DNA from: Bryum argenteum
Taxonomy: Eukaryota; Streptophyta; Bryopsida; Bryales; Bryaceae
NCBI GenBank assembly: GCA_037043015.1
Contig: CM073321.1
Coordinates: forward strand, 26,425,510-26,489,509
Length of the DNA: 64,000 nt
Reading direction: 5' to 3'
The notes under the pieces: model-generated
What the model saw: the letters and a program-made list of their open reading frames with translations, nothing else
Told to the model about the DNA's origin: nothing
Databases searched by the model: none
Shown: positions 10,410 through 20,832 of the stretch, piece after piece
Numbering within the stretch: position 1 is the first letter of the stretch
Layout: each line of letters begins with the position of its first letter
Translations under genes and position numbers: made by a program

Positions 10410-13400
10410 ATGACGTCGACTGAGAACGTGAACACGAATATGGAGGTGGAGAATTTGATGATATCAGCAGAGGCGCCTAAGAAAAGGAATAAACAAAAAG
10501 GTGCAACTCATGGGCTGAATTGGGAGATTTTAGAGAATGAAGACATTAAAGCGGAACATGATTTGGGAATCGGAGGTGACGGAGTATTGGACCGCTCAAA
10601 TTTGCAAGAAATATGTGAAGATGTTTCACATTGGCAAACTTTGGCCTAAAGAATGTCATACAGTTCATACCAGGAACTTTTCTTGCAACCCGGCAACATG
10701 CAAGGATGATCACTTTATCCACCGTGCAGAGGAAGTATGGCGGGCCTTGTTCGGGGATCGTGCCAAAACAAAAGGGTACTTTTGTTACCAATTGTTGGCA
10801 ATGGTGTATGCTGAGTTGATACTGCAGCGGAAGATAAATTGGAGCACGTACCAAACTAATACTCAACATCCGTCAATTGAGAGGAAGCGAAGCATATCCG
10901 CATTGCTTTGATCCGCAATCAGCCTTGACAAAGCATATTTTGGAGCTTTTGAGGAAAAAAAAAAAACAAAGATTGTGGAGGATACAGCAGATGATGAGAA
11001 TGTCGTTACAAAGGATAAAGACATTCCTCTTGCCACAGATGGTCTATCAAACGAACAATCTTCATTGATAGGCTTCGGGATGTGTAAAAGCGAGTTGGAG
11101 AACGATCCACTGGAAGAGGCGAATGCAGTGCAAGATCAGGTGGGGGACTTAGAGAATGTAGTGGAAGAGGTACTCTCCCCTCTCATTCTAGATAACCCTA
11201 TTATTCCCAATGGCCTAAATTTGACCTTCTCGAATCCAAAATCGAATGAGGCAGGGCCAAGTAAACCAATGGAAACAACATCCATGCGATTCCATTACTC
11301 ATGAGATGGAGAAGGATTGGATGTCAAATTTCGAAGAGATATATGAAGGAGTACCAAGCAACAAGAAACTGAGAGAGTTTCTCACTTATTGTGAAGAAAT
11401 GGCGAAGATCATATGGGAGGAGGAGGCTCCGGATGGTGTGACGAAGGTGAAGTGGGAAGAGACCAAAAAAACCTCAATATTGCAAGTTGGGGCCGATATG
11501 AAATCGGGGACTGAAGTTCTTGCTTCTATGGCTCCACAGTTTTTAGAAATGTCTCAAACTTTTGCCCTAATGATGCCTCGAATGCTAGACGCAGCTATAG
11601 ACTACGAGAAGTTATCAGAGAAATTTCTCCCGCTTCTTCAAGCAAGGATAAAGGATGAGATGTATATTTGTAGTCTTGAGGCGAAGTATTCCGTAGCAAT
11701 TGCCGTGATTGAAAAGGTGGTTCAAGATTTCAAACTTAATGGATATGACCGCAGAAAATCCCCGTACTACTGCAAACTCATGGAGGAAGCGATGAACATT
11801 TTGAATGCTCCCGAAGAAGGTGATGTGGAAGATCTTCCCCTAAACCCAAAAGATATTTCTCCAATTTCAAAAATTGAAGAAAGGATCGAAAGGGAAGGTG
11901 ATCTTTTCCTGTCTAATTATGATGGGAATAATAAGAGTGATGGCCCGGAGATGAAAGGTACTCCATCACGCGAGCCTGGGCCTACTGAGACAGCAGAGGA
12001 CATTCATGAGAAGGAAGTACGGTTCAACACGCAGGATAAAGGAAAACAAATCATCAATTTGGAAGATGATACGGAATTGGAGGACAATGGAAGGAGAGGC
12101 GTGCGTGTAGGGGATGATACACAGTCAAAGGGAAAAGCATGCCTACATAATCAATGTCCTAAAGAAACATTGGAAATGCAATTGGAGGCAATGATGAAGC
12201 AGAGAGATGAGGCACGAGCTGAACTAGAATCCATACGAATGGCATTAAGAAATGTGGATTATACACCACGCGAAGAGAACATATTGCCTTGGTTGGCTTG
12301 GGTTCACCGACTTCAAGATAGGGAGGCCATGGTTTCAAAGGCACAACATGATCTGAAGAAGATCGCCGCCAAATCATATGGTTCGAGTGAACATGTGAAT
12401 ACATCATTGGAGGAATTTAAAAAATACGAAAGATTACGAGAACACGAACCTACTAAGGTCACTATTTGGGGTGATGTGGAGGAGATGATGGAGCGAACAA
12501 ATTTCAATCGGATGGGAAAAGATGATGATATTGATTGGAGTTTGGAAGTGGCAGAAGGATGGGTGCCATACAACTCATTCTCATCGCATTTTGTGGAATC
12601 AAATCGAAATGTAGTTTACACATGCGACCCCCCCCGACAATACTGAAGGAAAAATGTGGCATGTGCCGATATCATTTCGGTCCAGAAGGAGCGCACACTG
12701 GGCCAATGTGGCCATAACTTTCATATTACTTGCATAGCAAGCGCTGCCCGGGGAAAATCATCATGTCCTATATGTCGTTCTCCAATTAGCACGAGATTCT
12801 ACGAAGTGATGGGGATGCGCGATGTCATGCCACCTGGGCACGAGTTCAACCGATGGAATCTCCCTTTGGATCAACTTCCAAAGAAACTTCACAACTTTCG
12901 TGAGTGGGGGAAAGCACTTGAATGGGATAGTTCAACATCAAAACACCAGCTCCTCAAGCAGTATGTAGGCAAGACAGATCCATTGCTTTGGATGGCACGT
13001 GACTACGAGGTGGAGATTAGGGCGCGAGATATTGAAGACAGCGAGCAACGAGAGATGTTTTGCCGCAACTTTGGAGGACATTGAGATCGAACACAATCGT
13101 TTCTTCCGATTCCCTCCAAAGAGAGTGGAGAAGGGAGAAGATGGTTTGTGGCATGAGGTAACAAGTGACGTTGAGTTTGAAGAGGAGTACAAGAAGTACG
13201 ATTATAGCCTGATTGGACGGGTTTTAGTCCTAGCGAAATTGGAAGAGGCCGCACACTTACGGATTTCAACGAAGGAGGAATCTTTCAAAGACGCAGACTG
13301 TACTTTCTGGGAGGCGGTAGAGAAATTTGAGTGGCGCATTAAGAACATCATTACTCATTGGACGACAATGATCAAGGACCCCAAGCCGGAGTTATTGGTG

Positions 13401-13679
13401 TCTATCACGGTAGAGGACTCCTTTGTGAAGGATGTGGTGGGACGAATCGAGGAGGCCATGAAAATCTTCCGTTCCAAAAATGTTAACCCACCCAAGAAAC
13501 AAAAAAGGGATGATGGCAATGAGAGCGACGAGAGTTGGATGTCGGGCAACAACAGAGAAATTGCTGCAGTGGATCAAGAATACGATGAGGGCGGTAGGAT
13601 TGCTAGACCAAGCCAAAGACCGCGGACTCGTAGTGTAGCACATACAATTGATACAGAAGAGCATTCAGTTGCGATGTAA
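10410..13679 (+). pseudogene. Degenerate RING-H2 finger gene, passenger of the hAT cassette
   Basis: A ~1,000-residue coding region starting at ATG 10410 (MTSTENVNTNMEV). It is carried across several frames by about five or six shifts, one inside an A-run near 10955, others near 10575, 11270, 12700 and 13070. The longest clean stretch is 11246-12646, rich in charged helices and probably coiled coil near its end. At about 12650-12780 comes a RING-H2 finger: CGMC, then QCGHNFHITC, then CPIC, with C3H2C3 spacing; the frame changes inside it. RING-H2 domains usually act as E3 ubiquitin ligases; that role is inferred. The tail is acidic and basic, without recognised domains. It converges on the hAT transposase with only ~275 bp between stops. 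No family name is recognised. Confidence 0.65.
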
Positions 13680-13840
13680 TAGAAATCCAATAGAAGCGTA
13701 GACGGTTTAGAACGGTTATAGTTCCCGGAATAGAGTCGCATACCATTTTGGATTTGTAATGCATGGTTTTTGTAATGAAGTTTTTTATTTCTTATGATGT
13801 AATAGTCTTTTGTTGACTATTCACCAACGTTTTCAGACAA

Positions 13841-13846
13841 AATAAA
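13841..13846 (+). terminator. Poly(A) signal candidate for the RING gene
   Basis: AATAAA lies about 160 bp after the TAA stop of the RING gene, in the short gap between two converging genes. Confidence 0.45.
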
Positions 13847-13954
13847 GTACGAACACATCAATTGTTTGGTAATAAAGTTTCACGAGCTATACTACCCGAA
13901 ACATACACGAAGTATGCTAGACCTCTACTACGTGTCTGAGCATGTAATTAATTT

Positions 13955-16855
13955 CTATTCATCCACATTGGTGGGAATTGCGTAATCGCTGTCTCTTTTG
14001 ACTTCAGCTCCGCTAGATCCTGTAGGGTCATCTTCGAAATCGGTACTAACTTCTTGTTTGATTCTTCGTTTGTGACTTTCCGGATGAATGATCTTGAATT
14101 TTCCCGCATTCTCAATGGCATCGAGGGGATTCTTCGGTTTATCGTGAAAAAACGGAATCATTGGAGCTTTACGTTTCGTCATAACTTTTGGAGGCTCCTT
14201 CTTCCGTAGCCCTGAACCTCCTAGAAGGTTCTTGTATCCCAATTGAAGAAGCGGTACATCCGAGTCACTAGAGATTCCGCCGGAATTGGTACGTAGTGTT
14301 GGGGGTCGCACTTGATTTGAAAGGGACACCAAACGTTTGGAAGATGTCTCCATCACTATAGGGACCTCTACAGCACATTTTTGAAATAGAGACCGAGAGG
14401 CAACAACAGGCAACGCAGGTTCGTCCCTAGTGGCGGACGTCATATTTCCCGTGATTGCATCAAACGTTACTGTACCGCCATGAGTATCATCCCCCACGAT
14501 TTTCTCATTCAGAACCACATTCTCGTCCGTATTTGGAGTTAGTCCGGTACGAGGGGTATTATCACAAGTGACTTTGTCGGTATCCTTTTGAAACCATGGT
14601 AAAAGAGCTAGGGGCAACAATTCATCTGGATCATCCGCCTCAACATCATCGTCAACAAAGTCATACGTGGTGGTCGGGACGTTCAAAGCATCTTGCAAGC
14701 TCATAGCGGGGATGCTATTGAGGTCATCTTCTAGGTCCTCTAAAACGTGATCCGCAAGGCCTTCACCAATTGAGTTATGGGGGGTTTCTTCATCCTCGGA
14801 GTCACGTACGTCACGATCCTCTACATCCAAGTTCTCCGAGTACCACCTCTTCTCATCCGTTAACTTTGCGTTTGCAAGTAACTTTGAGTTGGTGTATACA
14901 AAGACCAAGGCATCAGCCCTTTCCGGTAGCAACCGATTCCGCTTCCTATCGTGAACGAAAGAGTAACTGCTCCAATTGCGTTCGCACGCCAACGATGACA
15001 CTGTTTGTGCTAGGATTTGCTTTGCAATCGGAGCAAGGAGTTTTCCAACAAACCCTTCAATTTCCCACCAAACAAAGGGAGAACATTTCGACTCATTAGG
15101 ATCCAGCATCTCATGAAATGGTGCACTCCTCATTCGAAATGCCATATATTCATTCGCCACATCATGATAAGTGCCCGGAGCACATAGGGCTTTTAGAACA
15201 CGCCTGCACCCATGCCAGACCTCAGTATCATCTGCTAACTCTTTGTCATGTAGTAAATAAGAATTCAAAAGTGCACCAGCACAATGCAGATCTGTTGTCA
15301 TCATCTTTTTCCTTGCGTAAAAGTTCTCCTTCGCAATGTCCGCTAAATCCGTCGGGAGAGAAAATGGTTCTGTAGATAGCGTCAGTACATGCTTCTCGAG
15401 CTGACGAACGATATGCAAAGCCTTGCCCGTACAAGGCTCCTTGCCGTCGAATTCCCGAAGAGCATACACTACTGGGGCCACCATATCTCGGAAGTTTGTA
15501 CAACGCTTCCAGAAACCGTCATCCAAAACCACTTTTCTTACGTTGCGGGACTCCAATAATTTATCTCTAGCTGATAGAGACTTCTTCGTGGCATATGACA
15601 ACCACTGGGGATCTACAACACTTTGCTCCAATGATTCCCGAACTTGCAATAAGCGATCTATCATTATAAAATTGCACGCAAATCTTGTTTTCCCAGGCAT
15701 CAATAGGCTAAACCTTGTCTCGTGTTTACAAAACACGGCTAAAGGCATTTGACGATTTTTAATGAACTTGACCAAGCCCTTGGCCTTTTCCAAAGTTTCT
15801 TTCACCCATGACGCCTTTCCCCAATCTTCCAACAACAATTCCATCGCATGCGTGGCGCATCCTTGAATGAATATATGGGGATAATCCTCAACGACTAATC
15901 GAGAGGCATTAATCATTACAGAAGCGTTGTCCGTGCAGACTTGGACAACGTTCTCGGGGCCAACTTGTTTGATGAACTTGACCATGATAGAGGCCATATA
16001 CATTGTTGTTTTTTCTTTGCCAGTAGTATCGACGGCGCCAAGAAAAAGCTCTCCAGCAGGAGTCACTAGCATTGCATTCACAAGAGGGCGACTACTCACA
16101 GATGACCATCCATCCATGGCTAAAGTTCCCCCGAACTTCCGAAGGCTCTCCTTGAGTCTACTATCTAGTTTTCCTTCTAGATCACTTTTTACTTGTCCCA
16201 ACAACCTTGTCCAAATGTCATGGTAAGAAGGAGGGACATATGGTTTTCGGAAAGACGCAGTTTTCATTACAGCTTCCTTGAAGGCGGGATTCCGTGCTAC
16301 AGCAAACGGTACGTTTGCTTCATAGAAAAACTTTGCCCAAAGTATGTTTAGTTCCCGCTTATCCGCTTCAGCAAAACCATCTCCAATCACACATTGTTTC
16401 ATCGCCCTACTGATATGCCCACCAACCCTCACTTGTCCCGCGAAGTTAGGAACGGTGGAGATTGATCCAACTAAAGGTGTTGATGGAATCGAAGGGGTAG
16501 CTTGAGAGGATCCCACGCAAGAGTCTCCACCAGCGGACCTTGGCGTGCCATTATTCGGAACTTCTGATGACGATGGGATTGAATGTGCACCGCTCATTTC
16601 TCCATTATGTGGAGGGAACCGCCCGTCACATCTTCGAAATAAATCCATCACTCGGGTGTTCAATTTTGGACAAAGCGTTACTGTATTAAGGCGGACCCCA
16701 CGCTTGCCTTCATAGCCAAGGTGACTGAGCTGCCGTTCTAGCCTCTTGCTCATAACCTTATGACAGAGATTGCATTGGACCGTTGGGGTCGTGGTAGGTT
16801 GGCCTTGTACTTCATGAACATCAGTGAACCAAGGTGAGGATGATTTGTTGGCCAT
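13955..16855 (-). CDS. hAT-family transposase (BED finger, DUF659, hAT dimerisation), intact
   Basis: A single uninterrupted 966-residue frame. Near the N-terminus C28-x2-C31 with H45 and C62 resembles a BED-type zinc finger. The DUF659/RNase H-like core follows, with the hAT acidic triad readable as D248 in AMDGWSS, D309 in CTDNAS and E625 in LACERNWS. CATHAMELLLED at about 333-344 and the region around WWEIEGFVGKLL at 596-607 match the hAT core and C-terminal dimerisation block. Residues 670-966 form an acidic, Ser/Pro-rich tail not typical of the family. hAT proteins cut and paste DNA with 8-bp target duplications; I could not find convincing terminal inverted repeats. The frame is open and all three acidic residues are present, so the enzyme may still work. 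Confidence 0.92.
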   Translation of the reverse strand: MANKSSSPWFTDVHEVQGQPTTTPTVQCNLCHKVMSKRLERQLSHLGYEGKRGVRLNTVTLCPKLNTRVMDLFRRCDGRFPPHNGEMSGAHSIPSSSEVPNNGTPRSAGGDSCVGSSQATPSIPSTPLVGSISTVPNFAGQVRVGGHISRAMKQCVIGDGFAEADKRELNILWAKFFYEANVPFAVARNPAFKEAVMKTASFRKPYVPPSYHDIWTRLLGQVKSDLEGKLDSRLKESLRKFGGTLAMDGWSSVSSRPLVNAMLVTPAGELFLGAVDTTGKEKTTMYMASIMVKFIKQVGPENVVQVCTDNASVMINASRLVVEDYPHIFIQGCATHAMELLLEDWGKASWVKETLEKAKGLVKFIKNRQMPLAVFCKHETRFSLLMPGKTRFACNFIMIDRLLQVRESLEQSVVDPQWLSYATKKSLSARDKLLESRNVRKVVLDDGFWKRCTNFRDMVAPVVYALREFDGKEPCTGKALHIVRQLEKHVLTLSTEPFSLPTDLADIAKENFYARKKMMTTDLHCAGALLNSYLLHDKELADDTEVWHGCRRVLKALCAPGTYHDVANEYMAFRMRSAPFHEMLDPNESKCSPFVWWEIEGFVGKLLAPIAKQILAQTVSSLACERNWSSYSFVHDRKRNRLLPERADALVFVYTNSKLLANAKLTDEKRWYSENLDVEDRDVRDSEDEETPHNSIGEGLADHVLEDLEDDLNSIPAMSLQDALNVPTTTYDFVDDDVEADDPDELLPLALLPWFQKDTDKVTCDNTPRTGLTPNTDENVVLNEKIVGDDTHGGTVTFDAITGNMTSATRDEPALPVVASRSLFQKCAVEVPIVMETSSKRLVSLSNQVRPPTLRTNSGGISSDSDVPLLQLGYKNLLGGSGLRKKEPPKVMTKRKAPMIPFFHDKPKNPLDAIENAGKFKIIHPESHKRRIKQEVSTDFEDDPTGSSGAEVKRDSDYAIPTNVDE

Positions 16856-17054
16856 TTTGATAGGTAAGACACCTCAAAATGAACAAACGTGGTAGTAGAT
16901 ATGTAGAAAAAAATGTCAAGAGTTCGTAAACGAACTTTGCACTTCCGAACTCAATACGTACCAAGCAACGAACACATAACATAAAGTTATGCAGCTCAGA
17001 GACCTTGGGTCGCATTCACAATTCGGAAGTGAAATGAGGCCTTGTGTCCCTTCT

Positions 17055-17062
17055 CTTATATA
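17055..17062 (-). promoter_or_regulatory. TATA box for the hAT transposase
   Basis: On the minus strand this reads TATATAAG, about 200 bp upstream of the transposase ATG and about 40 bp from the edge of the GC-rich array. Confidence 0.65.
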
Positions 17063-17101
17063 CCTTCTACCCTGAATTTGACTCTTGAAATTTGAAATCT
17101 T

Positions 17102-17464
17102 GATCGGTCGGCCGATCTGGTGGCCGGTCGGCCATGCCATCAGCCGGTCGGGCCTTCGTAGGCGGCCGACCTCGCCGGTCGTCACCCCGGTCGGCGGCCG
17201 ACCTCGCCGGTCGTCACCCCGGTCGGCGGCTGACCTTGCCGGTCCGCTAACCGGTCGGCGGCCGACCTCGCCGGTCCGCTAACCGGTCGGCGGCCGACCT
17301 CGCCGGTCCGCACACCGGTCAGCCTAGGGAACGCCGGTCCCGCCACCGGTCGGCCGGTCCAAGCGTCGGACGGGGGTGCGGTCGGCCGGTCAAAGGGTCG
17401 GACAGGGGTGCGGTCGGCTGGTCAAAGGATCGGACGGGGGTGCGGTCGGCCACCGATCGGACGG
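17102..17464. repeat. 32-bp GC-rich array upstream of hAT transposase
   Basis: The GGCGGCC core recurs at 17161, 17193, 17225, 17257 and 17289. A sister unit with the GGTCGG core recurs at 17348, 17380, 17412 and 17444. Every step is exactly 32 bp. The first copies (17106, 17126, 17146) step by 20 bp instead. Two related unit types in one array imply expansion in stages. Confidence 0.92.
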
Positions 17465-17485
17465 TAATTTACCCCAGGTAAATTA
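17465..17485. other. Perfect short hairpin at array edge
   Basis: TAATTTACC, a 3-base loop CCA, then GGTAAATTA: a perfect 9-bp stem exactly where the 32-bp array stops and the kinase remnant begins. Confidence 0.6.
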
Positions 17486-18634
17486 TAAAAAACCCGTTAT
17501 GTCAACGACAGGTCCTAGGGGCTGTGGACTACCGGACCATGGTCGACAGTTCGCCCCCTGGTCCGGTCGTCCTGACAACTGTGGTGATTCATCTTGAGGA
17601 AAGTGAAGAAGTATGTTGTCTGGAGACACATCGTTGTGGAGGTAGTTCAACCGGTGGACTTCACACATGATATGCACTAAAGCCCAAGCAAGCTCTGTTC
17701 GTTTTTTGCGAAACCGGACCAACTGCCAAGCTCGAATAAGCTCATCATCAGAATGAGGTGAGAGTCCGATCTCTCCATGAACATCATCTCCATACCTCGC
17801 ATCAAGGGCCAACATCGATCGAATCGTGCCGCCATTCCACCAATACGTATAGCCTTGGAACTTATTTGCATGAATGGCTATAAAACGAATAACACCTGGA
17901 TGTTGTATCCTCACAGCAAACGCCTCATTCTGATGCTCCACCTAAGCCAAGTCTGGTCGTGTCACAGCATGGTTGGGAGTCTTTGCAGCAAATTCCCAAA
18001 ACTCTTCAATGGCCACAACCCCTCTTATGTGAACTTTAGAAATTGTGCCGTATCCTCCCCTTAGAGTCCTCTTCTCAAGTTCGATGATACGGGCCCTGAC
18101 AGGAATTACTATCAAATTATTCATGCGACCCTGCTCAATTAACCTTCCTTGATCCGTGTGCCACCATCCTATGGAGCCGCACCGGTTTTTATTATTGGAA
18201 TACGGCCTCATCGCCTGTTGACAAGCCTCCGCCCTCAATACCACATCCCTAAACTCCTCATCACCCGCTCGACTCGTTCTCTCGTACCTCTTCAATATGT
18301 CGACAGCGTTCCAGAGAGCATCAATTAATCTATCCTCCATCCAATCCGTAAAGCCACGCTTATCGGTCTCCGGTCTCCACACCGGATCTTGGAGCGCTTC
18401 CATCATGAGGTCCATCATGTCGTCCTTGAATTTGGCCTGAGCTTCCTCTTTGTATCTCACGTATTTGCTGAACAAACGTGAAAGACTGTTAGCCTCATAA
18501 AATCGCACGATTACATTCTCCCGAAGAAAGTTCTTGCACTTATTGGAAGGGTGCTCCCACTTCTCAAGTTGTCTAACGGGCCTTGGTCTCCGGCCACGAT
18601 TCCCCCCACTGCCCCCAACCCCATGTTTGGGCAT
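17483..18634 (-). pseudogene. Protein kinase-like gene, truncated, one in-frame TAG
   Basis: The frame starts MPKHGVGGSGG. A ~180-residue N-terminal region of unknown type leads to a kinase N-lobe. The glycine loop is GGYGTISKV at residues 193-201 and a candidate ATP lysine is FAAK near 219. After a single in-frame TAG (17942-17944) the same frame goes on with EHQNEAF, a likely C-helix Glu, and reaches the catalytic loop YLHNDVSPDN (the HxD...N pattern). Beyond LLHFPQDES the kinase match ends and sequence unlike a kinase follows, up to the 32-bp array. No DFG-type motif or C-lobe is present. Either a downstream exon is missing or the C-lobe was lost. The ATG lies ~170 bp after a TATA box. As it stands it should not make an active kinase. 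Confidence 0.75.
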
Positions 18635-18801
18635 CTTTTCGAAAAAAAAAGCAAAATCTCCCCCCTTACAAACGGAAAGACTTCTTTCCTCCCCAGGATA
18701 AGGAGCCGGTGGATGAAAATTAAAAAAATTTCCAACCTACAGCCACAACCTACACCCTGAAAAGGAAGGAAAGAAGTGAGGAGAGTGGAGGACCGGTTGG
18801 C

Positions 18802-18809
18802 CTTATATA
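18802..18809 (-). promoter_or_regulatory. TATA box for the kinase gene
   Basis: Minus-strand TATATAAG, immediately beside the GC-rich array and about 170 bp upstream of the kinase ATG. Confidence 0.65.
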
Positions 18810-18810
18810 G

Positions 18811-19185
18811 GCCGCGGTCGCATGGCCGACCGGCGACGTAGATCGGACGGCCGATGGCCGACCGGCGACCTAGATCGGACGGCCGATGGCCGACCGGCCC
18901 AACCGATCGAACGGCCGGCGCCGACCGGCCCGATCCACCCAACCGATTAGCGGCGGCCGACTCGACGGATCGGCCGACCGATCGCACGGCCGGCGCCGAC
19001 CGGCCGGTCGTAATCGATCGGACGGCCAACGGAGACCGCGACCGATCGGATGGTCGACGCCGACCGTGCCCCACCCAACGGCCGACCGAAACCGCGACCA
19101 ATCGGACGGCCCGCGGCACATCAAGCGACCGATCCGTCGGCTGCGACCGATCCGACGCCGACGACCGGTAGGTCAGCTAGGGCCA
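18811..19185. repeat. 32-bp GC-rich array upstream of kinase gene
   Basis: ATGGCCGACCGGC recurs at 18822, 18854 and 18886, again exactly 32 bp apart, then decays into related GCCGACCGGCC variants up to about 19185. The unit differs from those at 17.1-17.5 kb but has the same length and CGGACGG / GGCCGACC cores. Confidence 0.9.
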
Positions 19186-19332
19186 ATCGGACAGTCCTGG
19201 GCCGCCCTTTACAATCCAAATGAACCATAAGAGAACTGTAGAGTAAGTGAGGGTTTAGAGAACTGTTACCACCACGTTCACTCAGAGTTCAAAAAGTGGC
19301 GACCAGGAAAGAGGTTTCGTCTCGATTTGCAT

Positions 19333-19611
19333 GTCTCGGTACCGAGACAGTAGTCAGTACTAGTGAGCATGTGACAAAAAAGACCGACACCATTATTAGC
19401 TATGGCAGTCCTGAATATTTGCAGAGTTTTCATGTCCGGATTTGCATGTCTCGGTACCGAGATAGTTGTGAGCATGTGAGATTGGATCAAATGTGTGCCG
19501 ATAACCGCTGCAATGATAAACCGATAACAACTACCCCACTTAACGACGGAGAGTATGTCGAAGCTTTGACGAGTCTCGGTACCGAGACATGCATCTTGTA
19601 TGTCGAAGCTT
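19333..19611. promoter_or_regulatory. Cluster of GTCTCGGTACCGAGAC palindromes
   Basis: The perfect 16-bp palindrome occurs at 19333-19348 and 19573-19588, and with one change at 19448-19463. The first two sit in a larger repeated block (GATTTGCATG before, GAGCATGTGA after). The third has ATGC on its other side, so the block is inverted. TATGTCGAAGCTT also occurs twice, starting at about 19554 and 19599. No coding frame explains this. Confidence 0.7.
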
Positions 19612-20382
19612 CTCGAGGGCTCAGCGAAACCTGAAATCTCGAAAGTGAAGGCAGCCTGAAATGAAGCCACCGCTTTTGATGAGCTTTGTCTTTCATCCCG
19701 ATTTTGTCTTTGTAGTACAACTACGCGCAGACTTTAGTGCCTGTGCCCAACGAGTCTGCAGCCATTTAGCGCGATTACGAGGTTGTGTCGGGGTAATAGT
19801 ATGTATCAACCACCATGGAGAAACTGTCCGGCGAGTTGAATATGACGGCGAGTTGAATATGACGTAACTGAAGTTGGTAGTCTGAGCAGAATGCCTCTGA
19901 ACCAAGTACACCATCAAAACTAGCACACCTATGAAGACCTGATCACACAACCCCATTCTTGAAGTCTACAAACGAATCGTGTACAAAATGGCTAAATAAT
20001 CAGAGTGAAAGATCATAATAAATAATCACAGTATGTTGTTCACAACCTCTGTATTCATTATTGCTTGTAACATAGTCATGCTGTGTCAACGGTCTTCCAG
20101 GTCTTCTGATATAGACTTGCAGGAACTTTTCTCCTCTCGCCGGGAAATTGTATTACAGAATCAATGGTTTCAAGTCTAGTATTTACGAGGACTTTTGTTG
20201 CCTCATTAGCACAATGAACATGCATTTGAAAGATGCTTTCTATGAAAATGATTTAAATATGGATGAAGTTCATAGTAGCTCATAAAGTTCTGTTACTTCT
20301 GTACACACAACCTTCAATGCTTGAGGTGAATTGTGTATAGTCTTGAATCGAGAACAAGGACAAGTACGCCTCGTGTGTAATT
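19612..20382. other. Non-coding spacer
   Basis: I see no supported gene. Short open frames on both strands lack family features. Confidence 0.5.
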
Positions 20383-20480
20383 TTGTTGACCAGTCAATTG
20401 GTGGCAAATTGTTGACCAGTCAATAGGTGGCAAATTGTTGACCAGTCAATAGGTGGCAAATTGTTGACCAGTCAACCGGA
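20383..20480. promoter_or_regulatory. Four 26-bp repeats with paired W-box cores
   Basis: TTGTTGACCAGTCAA starts at 20383, 20409, 20435 and 20461, a step of exactly 26 bp. Each copy holds TTGAC and, two bases on, GTCAA: two WRKY-type W-box cores facing each other, eight in all. The array lies about 350 bp upstream of the likely start of the methyltransferase-like gene. WRKY proteins bind TTGAC(C/T); binding here is inference. Confidence 0.75.
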
Positions 20481-20832
20481 ACATGAAGGAACAGTTTATG
20501 ACGGATTCTGAGTCGTTGAGGCTTTGTGTGGCACTGATGGATATGGTCAAATGTTCATTATGTTCATCATGTCTAAGCTCTTTATTAATTTATTATCTGA
20601 ATCAGGTATTACAGTATCTTGTTTGAGCCTCACTTCTCAAGGACTTTTTAAGCTCGATAGTTACTCGACAAAGAATTCAAAAAAATGGGTTCTCGGCATG
20701 CGAGATAGTACTCGGCGGACGATAAGGCAGTCTTAGCGAGGATGCTATATCTCGTTTTTGATTGTTTGAGAGAGCTCCGAACTGGACTAATAAATGGTTT
20801 TGGAAATGTTTGATTTTGCTCAGGTGCTTCAC

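Noticed and set aside
17161-17464. CRISPR array from the 32-bp period
   Set aside because: There are no unique spacers: the whole 32 bp repeats. The setting is eukaryotic.
18854-19230. Arg/Asp/Pro-rich open frames across the 18.8 kb array
   Set aside because: Same repeat artefact as at 10.0 kb.
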